DNA of 64,000 nt from Lactobacillus sp. ESL0680 (GCF_029392855.1 NZ_CP113945.1:434001-498000), one strand, 5' to 3'; positions 8,106 through 15,853 are shown, counted from the stretch's first letter. Notes: generated by a model not told the origin, from the letters alone. Translations and numbers: made by a program.

Positions 8106-9107
8106 ATGAAAGTTTTACTATACAATATGACACCTGAACAAATGGTTTACGTTGACAAGTGGCGCAAAAACCATCCTGAAGATGACTTACAGACAAGTGA
8201 GGATATTTTGGATGCGTCAACAGTTGATCTCGCTAAGGGCTTTGACTGTGTTAGCATGATGCAAGTTGAGAATATAGACCAAGAAGAGGTCTATAAAAAG
8301 TTGGCTTCCTTTGGGATTAAGCAATTAGCTTTGCGGTCAGTTGGCTATAATATTATCAATTGGGATTATGTTCATAAATATGATATGTTTGTTACCAACA
8401 CGCCAGCATATTCGCCAAGAGCCGTTGCGGAAAACACGTTAACGTCAGCCATGTACTTGTTGCGTAACTGGGGACAAATTCTGCACAATGAAAAGTGCGA
8501 CCTGAACTTTGTCCGTGAAGAAAATCTGATGAGTGACGAAATCTATAATAAGACCGTCGGGATTATTGGTGTGGGCCGAATTGGTTCGGCAACCGCGGAA
8601 ATTTTTAGTGCTTTGGGTGCTAGAGTTATTGGTAATGATTTGATTGAAAATCCGGCCAATGAAGCTTTCATGGAATATACAGATTTTGATACAGTTATTA
8701 AAGAATCTGACATTTTGACTTTGCACACGCCGCTTGATCCATCAATTGTGAACATGATTGGTGCCAAGCAATTTAAGCAAATGAAAGATACGGCAATTAT
8801 TATTAATGATGCTCGAGGACCACTGGTTAACACTGAAGAGCTGGTTGATGCTTTGAAAAATCACGAAATTGCCGGTGCTGCCCTAGATGTTTTGACAGAA
8901 GAAAATGATTTCTTCATGAAGAAATTTGATGATCTTGCTGAATTGCCAAAGACTTATCAAGAATTAGCAAAGATGCCAAATGTTATAATTACACCGCACT
9001 CTGCTTACTACACGAAGACGTCAGTTAAGAATATGATTGAGCATAGTATGACTGATGCTAAGCGGGTTTTGGATGGGCAAAAGCCAATTTATCCTGTTGA
9101 AATGTAA
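8106..9107 (+). CDS. D-2-hydroxyacid dehydrogenase (D-lactate dehydrogenase family)
   Basis: This 333-residue NAD-dependent enzyme has the length of lactobacillar D-lactate and D-hydroxyisocaproate dehydrogenases. The NAD-binding glycine motif GIIGVGRIGS lies near residue 150, followed by the acidic adenosine-binding residue in VIGND. The catalytic arginine is in NDARGPLV (near 235), the glutamate in LTEEND, and the histidine in TPHSAYYT (near 296). The active site is complete. It reduces 2-keto acids to D-2-hydroxy acids while reoxidising NADH. The N-terminal half is diverged from classic LdhA, so a branched or aromatic 2-keto acid substrate is possible. AAAGGAGG precedes the ATG by about 10 bases; a perfect terminator follows, making it monocistronic. 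Confidence 0.88.
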   Translation: MKVLLYNMTPEQMVYVDKWRKNHPEDDLQTSEDILDASTVDLAKGFDCVSMMQVENIDQEEVYKKLASFGIKQLALRSVGYNIINWDYVHKYDMFVTNTPAYSPRAVAENTLTSAMYLLRNWGQILHNEKCDLNFVREENLMSDEIYNKTVGIIGVGRIGSATAEIFSALGARVIGNDLIENPANEAFMEYTDFDTVIKESDILTLHTPLDPSIVNMIGAKQFKQMKDTAIIINDARGPLVNTEELVDALKNHEIAGAALDVLTEENDFFMKKFDDLAELPKTYQELAKMPNVIITPHSAYYTKTSVKNMIEHSMTDAKRVLDGQKPIYPVEM

Positions 9108-9124
9108 TTGTGAATTTTAGATTG

Positions 9125-9162
9125 AATAAGCGATTAACTTAAAAAGTTAATCGCTTATTTTT
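9125..9162 (+). terminator. Terminator of the D-hydroxyacid dehydrogenase gene
   Basis: A perfect 16-bp stem (9125-9140 with 9144-9159, loop of three) ends in a T-rich tail. Confidence 0.9.
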
Positions 9163-9250
9163 GCGGTAAAATTATCAAAATTCGGTTTATTCGCTTATAA
9201 TAATAGTATTGATATAATTGATGGCGTTAATAAAAATGATGGAGAATTAG

Positions 9251-9961
9251 ATGAAGCGATTTCATCATAAGTACACATTGCCGGCGATTTTGCTTATGCT
9301 GGCAATTGCGCTCGCGCTCTTGTTTAATGGGCTGTTTAACTTAAAAAAACAAACGACGCTGCCGCCAGATGCTAATTCAAGTGCAATTGGTGTGGAATTA
9401 AATCAAAATTATGGTTATGTCTCAATGCATGAATTGCAAGCAAACGGAATCTCCTTTGTCTACTTGCGCAGTACTCAGGGACGGTCATATTTTGATGATG
9501 ATTACCTGTCTTATCGTGATCAGATCTTAGGAACCAAGCTGGCGTTTGGCACAAGTGTGGCGTATAGTGATGAATCAACACCGCAGCAGCATTATACTTA
9601 TTTTATGAAAAAAGTAGGGACCAACACCGGCAGTTTACCAATTATGGTGGTACCAGCAGTGAGTGAGCGCCGACTAGGCTACATTAAGCAGATGGCGCAG
9701 TTCACGAGCATGCTGGTAAATACGGGTAAACGTGTGATGGTTGACCTGCCAGTTAAGTATAAAAAGTATTTTCCAGCTGGTGTTTTATTTATTACGGCCA
9801 GCAAACGTGAGCCTAATAAACTCCAATATGCCTTTTGGCAGTACACGACAAATGGCCGCGTTAAAAATGTCCGCGAATTAGAAGACGGCGGAGTTATTAT
9901 GCTGGCATATAACGGCACAGTAACACAGTATAAACAGAAATATGGGCAGTTAACACAATAA
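9251..9961 (+). CDS. GH25 lysozyme-like membrane-anchored protein, catalytic residues lost
   Basis: A 236-residue protein with an N-terminal membrane anchor (about residues 11-30) followed by a GH25-like fold. Family landmarks are GVELNQNYG where active lysozymes have GIDVSxxxG, SFVYLRSTQG for the usual KATEG strand, and the C-terminal YAFWQYTTNGRV. The first catalytic aspartate is glutamate here, and the normal DxE catalytic pair (usually PxLDVE) is replaced by PIMVVPAVS. I therefore expect no muramidase activity; it may bind peptidoglycan instead. The stop codon shares one base with the start of the helicase gene, so the two are translationally coupled. Confidence 0.8.
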   Translation: MKRFHHKYTLPAILLMLAIALALLFNGLFNLKKQTTLPPDANSSAIGVELNQNYGYVSMHELQANGISFVYLRSTQGRSYFDDDYLSYRDQILGTKLAFGTSVAYSDESTPQQHYTYFMKKVGTNTGSLPIMVVPAVSERRLGYIKQMAQFTSMLVNTGKRVMVDLPVKYKKYFPAGVLFITASKREPNKLQYAFWQYTTNGRVKNVRELEDGGVIMLAYNGTVTQYKQKYGQLTQ

Positions 9962-11196
9962 TGAAACAAGAAATTGAAACAGTTTTAACTAAACTCGGCT
10001 TGAAACAGCCGACGTTAATTCAAAAAGAAACACGCGACGCGATTTTAAATGGAGCTAGTCTAGTAGCGCTTGCTAAGACAGGAACGGGCAAGACGCTGGC
10101 TTATGCCTTGCCAGCTCTAGAGCGTGTAGAGAAGGGCATGCCGAATAGCTTAGTAATCATTGCGCCAACGACCGAATTAGCGGTGCAAATTCGGCACGCG
10201 ATTAATCCTTTTATTCATGCGTTAGGCTTGAAGGGCGTTAGTCTAGTCGGTGCTGGCAACAGGCAGCGGCAGGAAGATAATTTAAAGAAGAAGCACCCAG
10301 AAGTAGTTGTTGCTACTCCAGGACGCTTTTTTGACTTCTTTTCCAGTAATCGCATCAAAATAGAGCAGATTAAAACCTTGGTCATTGACGAGGCCGACGA
10401 TATTTTAGAGTTTAGCAAGATGGAATTGCTTAGTTCCTTAGGACAAAACCTGTCTTCTGACGCGCAAATTCTATTGTTTGGTGCGACGGAATCAGAAATT
10501 ACACAGAAAGCCGAAGAAATTTTCGGGCGCGTATTTTTATTGGTTGATGTGCGCGCACAGCAGACAACAACCGTTAAGAATTATTTCTTGCAAATTGACA
10601 ATACACATAAGATTGACTTTGTGCAGCGGTTGACGCGGTTGGATCATTTTAAGGGAATTTTGTTCTTTGATTCTAATCAAACAATGATGCGGTTTGCGGG
10701 GATTTTTGCACATACTAAAACTAAGTTTACTTTGCTGGCAAATGAATTTGGCAAGGAAAAGCGTGAGCAGGCACTCCACGACCTGAAGGTCGGGAAAACT
10801 AAGTTGCTGCTAGCAACGGATTTGGCAGCTCGCGGTTTGGATATTCCTGGTGTGACTTACGTCATTAACTTTGATATTCCTAGCGAAGTTAACACTTACT
10901 TGCATCGTGCTGGCCGGACGGGTCGCATGGGGGCCAATGGTTATGTGGTAACGCTTGGCGATGACCATGATTTTCGTGATTTGAAGAAGCTGCTTGGTGA
11001 TAGTGCCACTTTGGAACGAGTTTACTTTGCCGGATATAAGTTGGTAACGCAATTACCACGTAAGAAAAAGGCTAAAAAAGCAGTTACCGAAGAAAATAGT
11101 ATGTCGGCACCAAGCAAGAAGAAAAAACATAAAAAACAGAAGAATAAAAATAAGGGCTATCACCCACATTATTTAAAGCAAAAGGGGGAGCAATGA
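9961..11196 (+). CDS. DEAD-box ATP-dependent RNA helicase
   Basis: A 411-residue helicase with all core motifs: Q motif (KQPTLIQ), Walker A AKTGTGKT, PTTELAVQ, TPGR, DEAD, TDLAARGLD and HRAGRTGR. Motif III reads GAT instead of SAT. The C-terminal 45 residues are a lysine-rich basic tail, typical of RNA-binding extensions in CshB-like helicases. It unwinds short RNA duplexes in ribosome assembly or mRNA turnover in known relatives. The ATG overlaps the previous stop by one base, and the downstream PTS gene overlaps its end by four, an unusual operon mixing cell wall, RNA and sugar genes. Confidence 0.88.
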   Translation: MKQEIETVLTKLGLKQPTLIQKETRDAILNGASLVALAKTGTGKTLAYALPALERVEKGMPNSLVIIAPTTELAVQIRHAINPFIHALGLKGVSLVGAGNRQRQEDNLKKKHPEVVVATPGRFFDFFSSNRIKIEQIKTLVIDEADDILEFSKMELLSSLGQNLSSDAQILLFGATESEITQKAEEIFGRVFLLVDVRAQQTTTVKNYFLQIDNTHKIDFVQRLTRLDHFKGILFFDSNQTMMRFAGIFAHTKTKFTLLANEFGKEKREQALHDLKVGKTKLLLATDLAARGLDIPGVTYVINFDIPSEVNTYLHRAGRTGRMGANGYVVTLGDDHDFRDLKKLLGDSATLERVYFAGYKLVTQLPRKKKAKKAVTEENSMSAPSKKKKHKKQKNKNKGYHPHYLKQKGEQ

Positions 11197-12521
11197 GTCG
11201 ATTAGTAGCTTGGCTGGAAGATTATGTACTGCCGGTGGCCAATAAAATTGGTCAAGTGGGCTGGCTTGTGGCATTGCGGGATGCATTTATCTCTGTCATG
11301 CCAATTACGATTGCTGGCTCTGCTGCTGTATTGATTAAGAGCTTGATTGCAGCAGCGAAGATTAACTTGGGTTGGACAACTTTTGCCTGGACGATGCAGC
11401 CGCTAGTCTTAATTTGTAATGTGGTCTGGCGTGGTACCTTTGCCTTGTTTGCGCTCTTTTTGGCATTATCACTTGGCTATCATTTTGCGAAAAGCTTAGA
11501 GGTTGATCCGCTTGCTGGAGCGTTAGTTGCATTGTCGTCATTAGCCATGAGTATTGCTAATTTGACGAAAGTGCAGGTTGCTGGTCATGAAGTTATCATG
11601 AATCATGTCTTTAACATTCAGCAATTTTCAACTACCGGGATTTTTACCGCAATTTTGTTTGGGACGATTGGTGTTTTGATTTATGCCTTTTGTGTTAAGG
11701 CACGAATAATGATTCATCTTTCGACTAATCTACCTTATGCCGAGCAAAGAGCTTTTGATTCATTGGTGCCAGCAACGATTGCAATTTTTGTTGTTGGGGC
11801 AATTAATTTTATCTTTCAAGTAGTTACCGGTACATACTTTGGCAACTGGCTGCTGCACACAATTCAATGGCCGTTAGTCAGGATGGGGCAGGGGTTTGGG
11901 ATGGTAATGCTCGTGACGCTGCTTGTTCAAATCTTTTGGTTCTTTGGCATTAATGGGCTAAGCGTGATGGCTCCCATCTTGGATTCAATCTGGATGACAG
12001 CACAGAATGTTAATATTACGGCCGTGCGTAATGGCAAGCCAGCACCAATGTTGTGGGTGCGGGGGTCATTTGATGTGTTTGCCTGGTTTGGTGGTGCTGG
12101 CGGAACGCTGATGTTGATAGTTGCAATTTTGCTCTTTTCTAAGCGCAGCGACTACCGGACAATTGCCAAAGTAGCCTTAGCACCAGCTATCTTTAACATT
12201 AATGAGCCGGTTGTCTTGGGCCTGCCAGTTGTTCTTAATCCTGTGTACTTTATTCCATTTATTGTGGCACCGTTGGTTAATGTTGCCTTTTCGTATTGGG
12301 TGAGTGTGTTGGGATTGGTTAATCCTGTTCAGGCTGCTGTGCCGGGAATTTTGCCGCCGATTATTGGACCGTTTTTGGCCTGCAATTATGATTGGCGAGC
12401 TATCGTCCTGTGTGTTGTTAATATGTTGATTGCCTTGGCAATCTGGACACCGTTTGTCTTTGCGGCGGATAAATTGGCAGATGCTAATGGCCCGCGCCCA
12501 TATTATACAAGACAATATTAA
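11193..12521 (+). CDS. PTS EIIC, cellobiose/lactose (Lac) family
   Basis: A 442-residue sugar permease of the cellobiose-type EIIC family, with about ten membrane segments. The conserved substrate-binding stretch NINEPVVLGLPVVLNP (around residue 332) is intact, as is the N-terminal DAFISVMPITIAGS helix. It would import and phosphorylate a beta-glucoside with EIIA and EIIB partners, but none is encoded next to it, so it must use components encoded elsewhere. The ATG lies in an ATGA overlap with the helicase stop, with AAAGGGGGAG before it. No terminator is visible before the tRNA gene, so read-through into the tRNA is possible. Confidence 0.85.
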   Translation: MSRLVAWLEDYVLPVANKIGQVGWLVALRDAFISVMPITIAGSAAVLIKSLIAAAKINLGWTTFAWTMQPLVLICNVVWRGTFALFALFLALSLGYHFAKSLEVDPLAGALVALSSLAMSIANLTKVQVAGHEVIMNHVFNIQQFSTTGIFTAILFGTIGVLIYAFCVKARIMIHLSTNLPYAEQRAFDSLVPATIAIFVVGAINFIFQVVTGTYFGNWLLHTIQWPLVRMGQGFGMVMLVTLLVQIFWFFGINGLSVMAPILDSIWMTAQNVNITAVRNGKPAPMLWVRGSFDVFAWFGGAGGTLMLIVAILLFSKRSDYRTIAKVALAPAIFNINEPVVLGLPVVLNPVYFIPFIVAPLVNVAFSYWVSVLGLVNPVQAAVPGILPPIIGPFLACNYDWRAIVLCVVNMLIALAIWTPFVFAADKLADANGPRPYYTRQY

Positions 12522-12574
12522 TTACTAAAAAAATTGGCTTTTATCACGTAAATTTGGTAAAGTTAATTTGTTAT

Positions 12575-12647
12575 GACCCCGTAGTTCATCTGGATAGAAC
12601 AATGGTCTCCTAAACCGTAGAGGTGAGTTCGAATCTCACCGGGGTCA
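12575..12647 (+). tRNA. tRNA-Arg (anticodon CCU)
   Basis: A 73-base cloverleaf: acceptor GACCCCG/CGGGGTC, D arm around GTTC/GAAC, anticodon stem ATGGT/ACCGT with loop CTCCTAA (anticodon CCT), T arm GTGAG-TTCGAAT-CTCAC and discriminator A. CCA is not encoded. It reads the AGG arginine codon. A terminator follows. Confidence 0.93.
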
Positions 12648-12677
12648 TTAGAATATGAATAATTTTAAGAATATAGT

Positions 12678-12715
12678 AAAACCCAGAAGTTAGTTGTTCT
12701 AGCTTCTGGGTTTTA
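12678..12715 (+). terminator. Terminator downstream of tRNA-Arg
   Basis: AAAACCCAGAAGTTAG pairs with CTAGCTTCTGGGTTTT (one G-U pair), a near-perfect 16-bp stem with T-rich ends on both strands; it can also end the leftward hicB transcript. Confidence 0.85.
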
Positions 12716-12760
12716 TTCTTAGCTATAGGGAATTTAGGTTAGTTTTCTAATAATCTGTTT

Positions 12761-13015
12761 TTAGGCATTAATCGCCACCATCATTGTAATAGCATTTTTA
12801 GCTTCATGGGGAATTACAACCTTATCAAGTGGCGTAGCTTCAGGATAATTAGTAGTGTCGGATAGCATGCAACCAATTAAGTCGTGCGCCATATAGATAG
12901 CATTATCTAAGTCAGTTCCTTGAGTAACTAAGCCATTTTTGCCCAAGTCAGGTACTAGAACATTATAGCCGTTTTCAGCTGGCCAAATAATTACTGGATA
13001 AGTTAATTTCTTCAT
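12761..13015 (-). CDS. hicB: HicB family antitoxin, apparently orphan
   Basis: An 84-residue protein with the HicB beta-alpha fold: YPVIIWPAENGYNVLVPDL is the typical partially degraded RNase-H-like strand pair, followed by the helix DLDNAIYMAHDLIGCML. HicB neutralises the HicA mRNA interferase and represses its operon. No HicA-like ORF (about 60 aa with a GSHHHF-type motif) exists on either side, so this is a solitary copy. The ATG at 13015 is preferred to an in-frame GTG at 13024 because GGAAAGGG lies at a good distance before it. No DNA-binding C-terminal domain is visible, though a palindrome lies upstream. Confidence 0.8.
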   Translation of the reverse strand: MKKLTYPVIIWPAENGYNVLVPDLGKNGLVTQGTDLDNAIYMAHDLIGCMLSDTTNYPEATPLDKVVIPHEAKNAITMMVAINA

Positions 13016-13031
13016 ATCTATCACCCTTTCC

Positions 13032-13066
13032 TAATCATTATATACAATAAAAGTGTATAATGATTA
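13032..13066. promoter_or_regulatory. 11-bp inverted repeat upstream of hicB
   Basis: TAATCATTATA (13032-13042) and TATAATGATTA (13056-13066) form a perfect dyad with a 13-base centre. It contains a TATAAT on the hicB strand at 13037-13042. This resembles the autoregulatory operators of toxin-antitoxin loci. Confidence 0.55.
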
Positions 13067-13151
13067 AGTAATGAAAGTATTTATTATTTTTAGCTAATAA
13101 TAATCATTGATAATATGTGAGTAGTCTAAGAATGATGAGGAAAATAAACAA

Positions 13152-13292
13152 GTGAAAATATACAAATATCACTACCAAAATAAAAAAGGTAATGTCATCA
13201 TTAATACAACAATTGATTTAAGACCTAAAAAATTAGTTTTAGCAGGGTTAATGATTGTAGTAATTGCAGGAGTAATAAAAATATTAAAATAA
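13152..13292 (+). CDS. Small predicted membrane peptide A (46 aa)
   Basis: Starts with GTG, with GAGG about 10 bases upstream. The first 28 residues are polar and basic (KIYKYHYQNKKGN, RPKK), followed by one hydrophobic helix (LVLAGLMIVVIAGVI) and a C-terminal lysine. I recognise no family. It is the first of four consecutive short membrane peptides in an AT-rich pocket. A type I toxin, leaderless bacteriocin or small membrane regulator are all possible. Translation is not proven. Confidence 0.45.
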   Translation: MKIYKYHYQNKKGNVIINTTIDLRPKKLVLAGLMIVVIAGVIKILK

Positions 13293-13307
13293 CTAGGGCA
13301 AAGAAAA

Positions 13308-13430
13308 ATGAAAAGTAGAAATATGAAAAATCAAAAAGATAAAGCATCGGCTTTAGACGTAGCTGCAGTAATTGCATCAATTATTTCAGCAGTTATTGCA
13401 ATTCTTATGTACTTTGGTATTAAGCCTTAA
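13308..13430 (+). CDS. Small predicted membrane peptide B (40 aa)
   Basis: ATG at 13308 (a second in-frame ATG lies at 13323) with a weak AGGG nine bases upstream. A basic N-terminus (KSRNMKNQKDK) is followed by a hydrophobic helix (VAAVIASIISAVIAILMYFG) and a short KP end. The layout matches small single-pass toxins or bacteriocin-like peptides, but no family is recognised. Sixteen bases separate it from peptide A. Confidence 0.45.
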   Translation: MKSRNMKNQKDKASALDVAAVIASIISAVIAILMYFGIKP

Positions 13431-13476
13431 CTAAAGAAAGTCATTAAACATATAAAATTTAATAAAGGAGAAAATA

Positions 13477-13551
13477 ATGAGTAAATGTACGGCTCAAATA
13501 ATAATATTCGTTTGTTCAATAATAACAATAATCTTCAAACTGTTACCATAA
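13477..13551 (+). CDS. Small predicted membrane peptide C (24 aa)
   Basis: ATG with a full AAAGGAG six bases upstream, the best translation signal of the four. The 24 residues are MSKCTAQ, a hydrophobic core (IIIFVCSIITIIF) and KLLP. Two cysteines lie nine residues apart. The size, the membrane core and the strong ribosome binding site suggest a real product. No family recognised. Confidence 0.5.
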   Translation: MSKCTAQIIIFVCSIITIIFKLLP

Positions 13552-13584
13552 AGTTTTTATATGTTAGAAAGGTATTTTTGAAGA

Positions 13585-13683
13585 TTGACTAAAAAAGAAA
13601 AGAAATATTATAGATCTGCTGTTATAGCGATTGTATTGGCAATCATATTAGATATAGTTAGAAAGATAATCGCAAAAGGCTAA
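13585..13683 (+). CDS. Small predicted membrane peptide D (32 aa)
   Basis: TTG start with AAAGG 12 bases upstream (long spacing, so uncertain). The peptide is basic at both ends (TKKEKKYYR, RKIIAKG) around a hydrophobic helix (SAVIAIVLAIILDIV). The pattern of cationic ends and a membrane helix resembles leaderless class II bacteriocins and Fst-type toxins, without recognisable identity. Confidence 0.4.
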   Translation: MTKKEKKYYRSAVIAIVLAIILDIVRKIIAKG

Positions 13684-13814
13684 TTGATTAAATAAAATAT
13701 CTAAGAATTATAGTATCTTGAATTAAGGAGAGTGTTGTTAAGCTCTAACTTTAATTACTTTTATCTAATAGAGCGCTAGAGTTATTAGAAGACCTAGCTG
13801 AATTAATTGAGGTG

Positions 13815-13850
13815 TTCCATAATAGTTACTAACTATTATGGAATATTTTT
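13815..13850. terminator. Bidirectional terminator
   Basis: A perfect 13-bp stem (TTCCATAATAGTT with AACTATTATGGAA, loop of three) followed by ATTTTTT. It ends the small-peptide cluster and touches the stop codon of the convergent 120-aa gene. Confidence 0.88.
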
Positions 13851-14212
13851 TAATTATAATTTACATGGCTAATATAAGTTATTGACTTTAATTTTGGACG
13901 TTGCAATAACCCTGCATATTTAAATGATATTCCATAGTATGAATTATCAATTCTAGCAGCATAATATAGATCATTATCAGAACCTTGATTATCTGTAGTT
14001 ATTTGTATAATTTTTCCAGGACTTTTCTTGAGCCTGCAATAAGTTTCTTTGTTGGCGCTATATTTATATTTATTTTTATTATTTATTAACCCTGAATGCA
14101 AAGATTCTGTTAAATTGTTGCTATGATAGTCTATTATTAATTTTGATAAACATGTTCCAACAATGATTAATATTCCAATGGTTAGCAGAATATATTTGCT
14201 CTTTTTTCTCAT
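13850..14212 (-). CDS. Hypothetical membrane-anchored protein (120 aa)
   Basis: No family is recognised. MRKKSK is followed by one hydrophobic helix (about residues 8-27), so the protein is anchored in the membrane with the remaining 90 polar residues outside the cell. The soluble part is rich in lysine, tyrosine and asparagine and contains one cysteine; the second cysteine is at the end of the helix (GTCLSK), which does not fit a lipobox well. GGAG lies about eight bases before the ATG. The AT-rich composition matches the neighbouring small-peptide cluster and suggests a strain-variable locus. Confidence 0.6.
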   Translation of the reverse strand: MRKKSKYILLTIGILIIVGTCLSKLIIDYHSNNLTESLHSGLINNKNKYKYSANKETYCRLKKSPGKIIQITTDNQGSDNDLYYAARIDNSYYGISFKYAGLLQRPKLKSITYISHVNYN

Positions 14213-14334
14213 TTATTTTTCTCCATGATAAAATCTAAAAATAAATAATGTTGAAGTTGCTAATGTAGAAGATAGCTTTTAGCATTCGGCGTGATCTACT
14301 TTACTTAGAAATAGTATGACATGTAGATTAACAT

Positions 14335-14402
14335 GGAACAAACATGCATGCAGGTTTGACCATTTGCAACGTGCGGTGACGGCCCTGTCGTCTTTTTTGT
14401 TA
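14335..14402 (+). other. GC-richer intergenic element ending in a T-run
   Basis: The 190 bases between the two small minus-strand genes hold no ORF. The last part (about 14350-14392) is clearly richer in G and C than its surroundings, contains GACG...CGTC pairing and ends in TCTTTTTTG. Upstream, GATCTAC (14290s) can pair with GTAGATT (14323-14329). It may be the 3' end of a small RNA or a remnant; support is weak. Confidence 0.25.
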
Positions 14403-14591
14403 TTAATTCAACGGATTTTTAATGATCTGTACTGCTAAGAGGGCAACAATTAACAAACAGCTAATCCCAATTATGAGCAAAACTCGTTTGTTTTTTTGAC
14501 TTTGCTTTTTGTCGAAGCTGTAAACTAGGCTAAAACTAGCAAAAACAATTAGCAGGCCAGCAATTAATAAGAGGATAAAACTGTGATTCAT
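14403..14591 (-). CDS. Small two-helix membrane protein (62 aa)
   Basis: A 62-residue protein with two hydrophobic helices (about 4-24 and 39-57) joined by a short basic loop (FDKKQSQKNKR), predicting a hairpin with the loop in the cytoplasm. AAAGGTG lies upstream of the ATG. I recognise no family and the context gives no function. It runs opposite to the adjacent epimerase gene. Confidence 0.6.
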   Translation of the reverse strand: MNHSFILLLIAGLLIVFASFSLVYSFDKKQSQKNKRVLLIIGISCLLIVALLAVQIIKNPLN

Positions 14592-14638
14592 TTAAACGAC
14601 ACCTTTTCTAAATTCTGTCTTAATTAAACCATACGAAC

Positions 14639-14668
14639 TTGTTTTTCGCCTATTAAATCGGGTATGAT
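14639..14668 (+). promoter_or_regulatory. Promoter of the UDP-GlcNAc 2-epimerase gene
   Basis: TTGTTT (14639-14644) and TATGAT (14663-14668) with an 18-base spacer; the start point would fall near 14675, giving a very short leader. Confidence 0.6.
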
Positions 14669-14689
14669 TATATCAAGATGGAGGCATTT

Positions 14690-15832
14690 ATGACGAAAAT
14701 TAAGGTAATGACGGTTTTTGGCACTAGACCTGAAGCAATTAAAATGGCACCACTGGTGTTGAAATTACAGGCTGATGAGCGCTTTGATGAAGTGACAGTG
14801 GTTAGTGCGCAGCACCGTGAAATGCTTGACCAAGTTCTGGAAATTTTTAAAATCAAACCGGATTACGACTTTAATATTATGAAACAGAACCAAACACTCG
14901 AAGAAATTACGGCCAAGGTAATGATTGACTTAGCCAAGGTAATTAAAAAAGAAAAGCCGGATATTGTATTAGTACATGGCGATACGACGACCAGTTTTGC
15001 GGCTAGTTTGGCTAGTTTTTATGAGCAGAGCACAATTGGGCATGTCGAGGCTGGTTTGCGGACGTGGAATAAGTATTCACCTTATCCTGAAGAAATGAAC
15101 CGGCAAATGACTGACGATTTAGCTGACTTATATTTTGCACCAACTGAATTAAGTAAAGCGAATTTATTAAAAGAAAATCATCGTGCCGACAATATTTTTG
15201 TCACGGGAAATACCGCAATTGATGCACTTAAGCAAACGGTCCAAAAAGATTATCATCATGATGTTCTTGACTTAATTGAACCAGAGCATAAGATTATTTT
15301 AGTAACGATGCACCGCCGTGAGAATCAGGGTGAACCAATGCGGCGCGTGTTTAAGGTGATGAAGCAGGTAGTTGACAGTCATGAAGATGTGGAAATTATC
15401 TATCCTGTCCATTTGTCGCCGCGCGTTCAACAAGTTGCTCAAGAAATTTTGGGTAATGATCCACGCATTCATTTGATTGCTCCATTGGATGTGGTCGATT
15501 TTCATAATCTAGCTAAGCGCAGTTACTTTATCATGACGGATTCTGGCGGTGTGCAAGAAGAAGCACCTTCACTTAATAAGCCTGTTTTAGTGTTGCGTGA
15601 TACAACCGAACGTCCTGAGGGGGTTAAGGCTGGTACACTTAAGCTGGTTGGAACTGAAGTTGATGCGGTGCGTGAGGCGATGCTTGATTTGCTTGAAAAT
15701 AAGACGGCTTATCAAAAAATGGCTAGTGCTAAAAATCCATACGGTGATGGTCATGCTTCCGACCGGATTATGGATGACATTGCTTATTATTTTGCGAAGC
15801 CGCAGGGACAGAAGCCAGCAGATTTTGAATAA
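14690..15832 (+). CDS. wecB: UDP-N-acetylglucosamine 2-epimerase (non-hydrolysing)
   Basis: A 380-residue enzyme interconverting UDP-GlcNAc and UDP-ManNAc for cell-wall polysaccharides. It begins with the family signature KVMTVFGTRPEAIKMAPLV and carries HGDTTTSFA, HVEAGLRTW (catalytic Asp/Glu region), HRREN and SGGVQEEAPSL with the UDP-binding RDTTERPEG. The length is standard. The ATG at 14690 is preferred because the first in-frame ATG (14678) lies inside the GGAGG region. UDP-ManNAc made here could feed teichoic acid linkage units begun by the TagO-type enzyme at the other end of the window. That link is inference. Confidence 0.93.
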   Translation: MTKIKVMTVFGTRPEAIKMAPLVLKLQADERFDEVTVVSAQHREMLDQVLEIFKIKPDYDFNIMKQNQTLEEITAKVMIDLAKVIKKEKPDIVLVHGDTTTSFAASLASFYEQSTIGHVEAGLRTWNKYSPYPEEMNRQMTDDLADLYFAPTELSKANLLKENHRADNIFVTGNTAIDALKQTVQKDYHHDVLDLIEPEHKIILVTMHRRENQGEPMRRVFKVMKQVVDSHEDVEIIYPVHLSPRVQQVAQEILGNDPRIHLIAPLDVVDFHNLAKRSYFIMTDSGGVQEEAPSLNKPVLVLRDTTERPEGVKAGTLKLVGTEVDAVREAMLDLLENKTAYQKMASAKNPYGDGHASDRIMDDIAYYFAKPQGQKPADFE

Positions 15833-15853
15833 AAAACTAGTCAAAACAAAAAA

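Noticed and set aside
12650..13150. Search for a HicA toxin beside hicB
   Set aside because: No ORF of about 60 codons with the HicA double-stranded RNA-binding pattern was found on either strand.
13721..13775. 15-codon ORF after AAGGAG downstream of peptide D
   Set aside because: The start codon is too close to the ribosome binding site and the product (LLSSNFNYFYLIER) does not share the membrane-helix pattern of the cluster.
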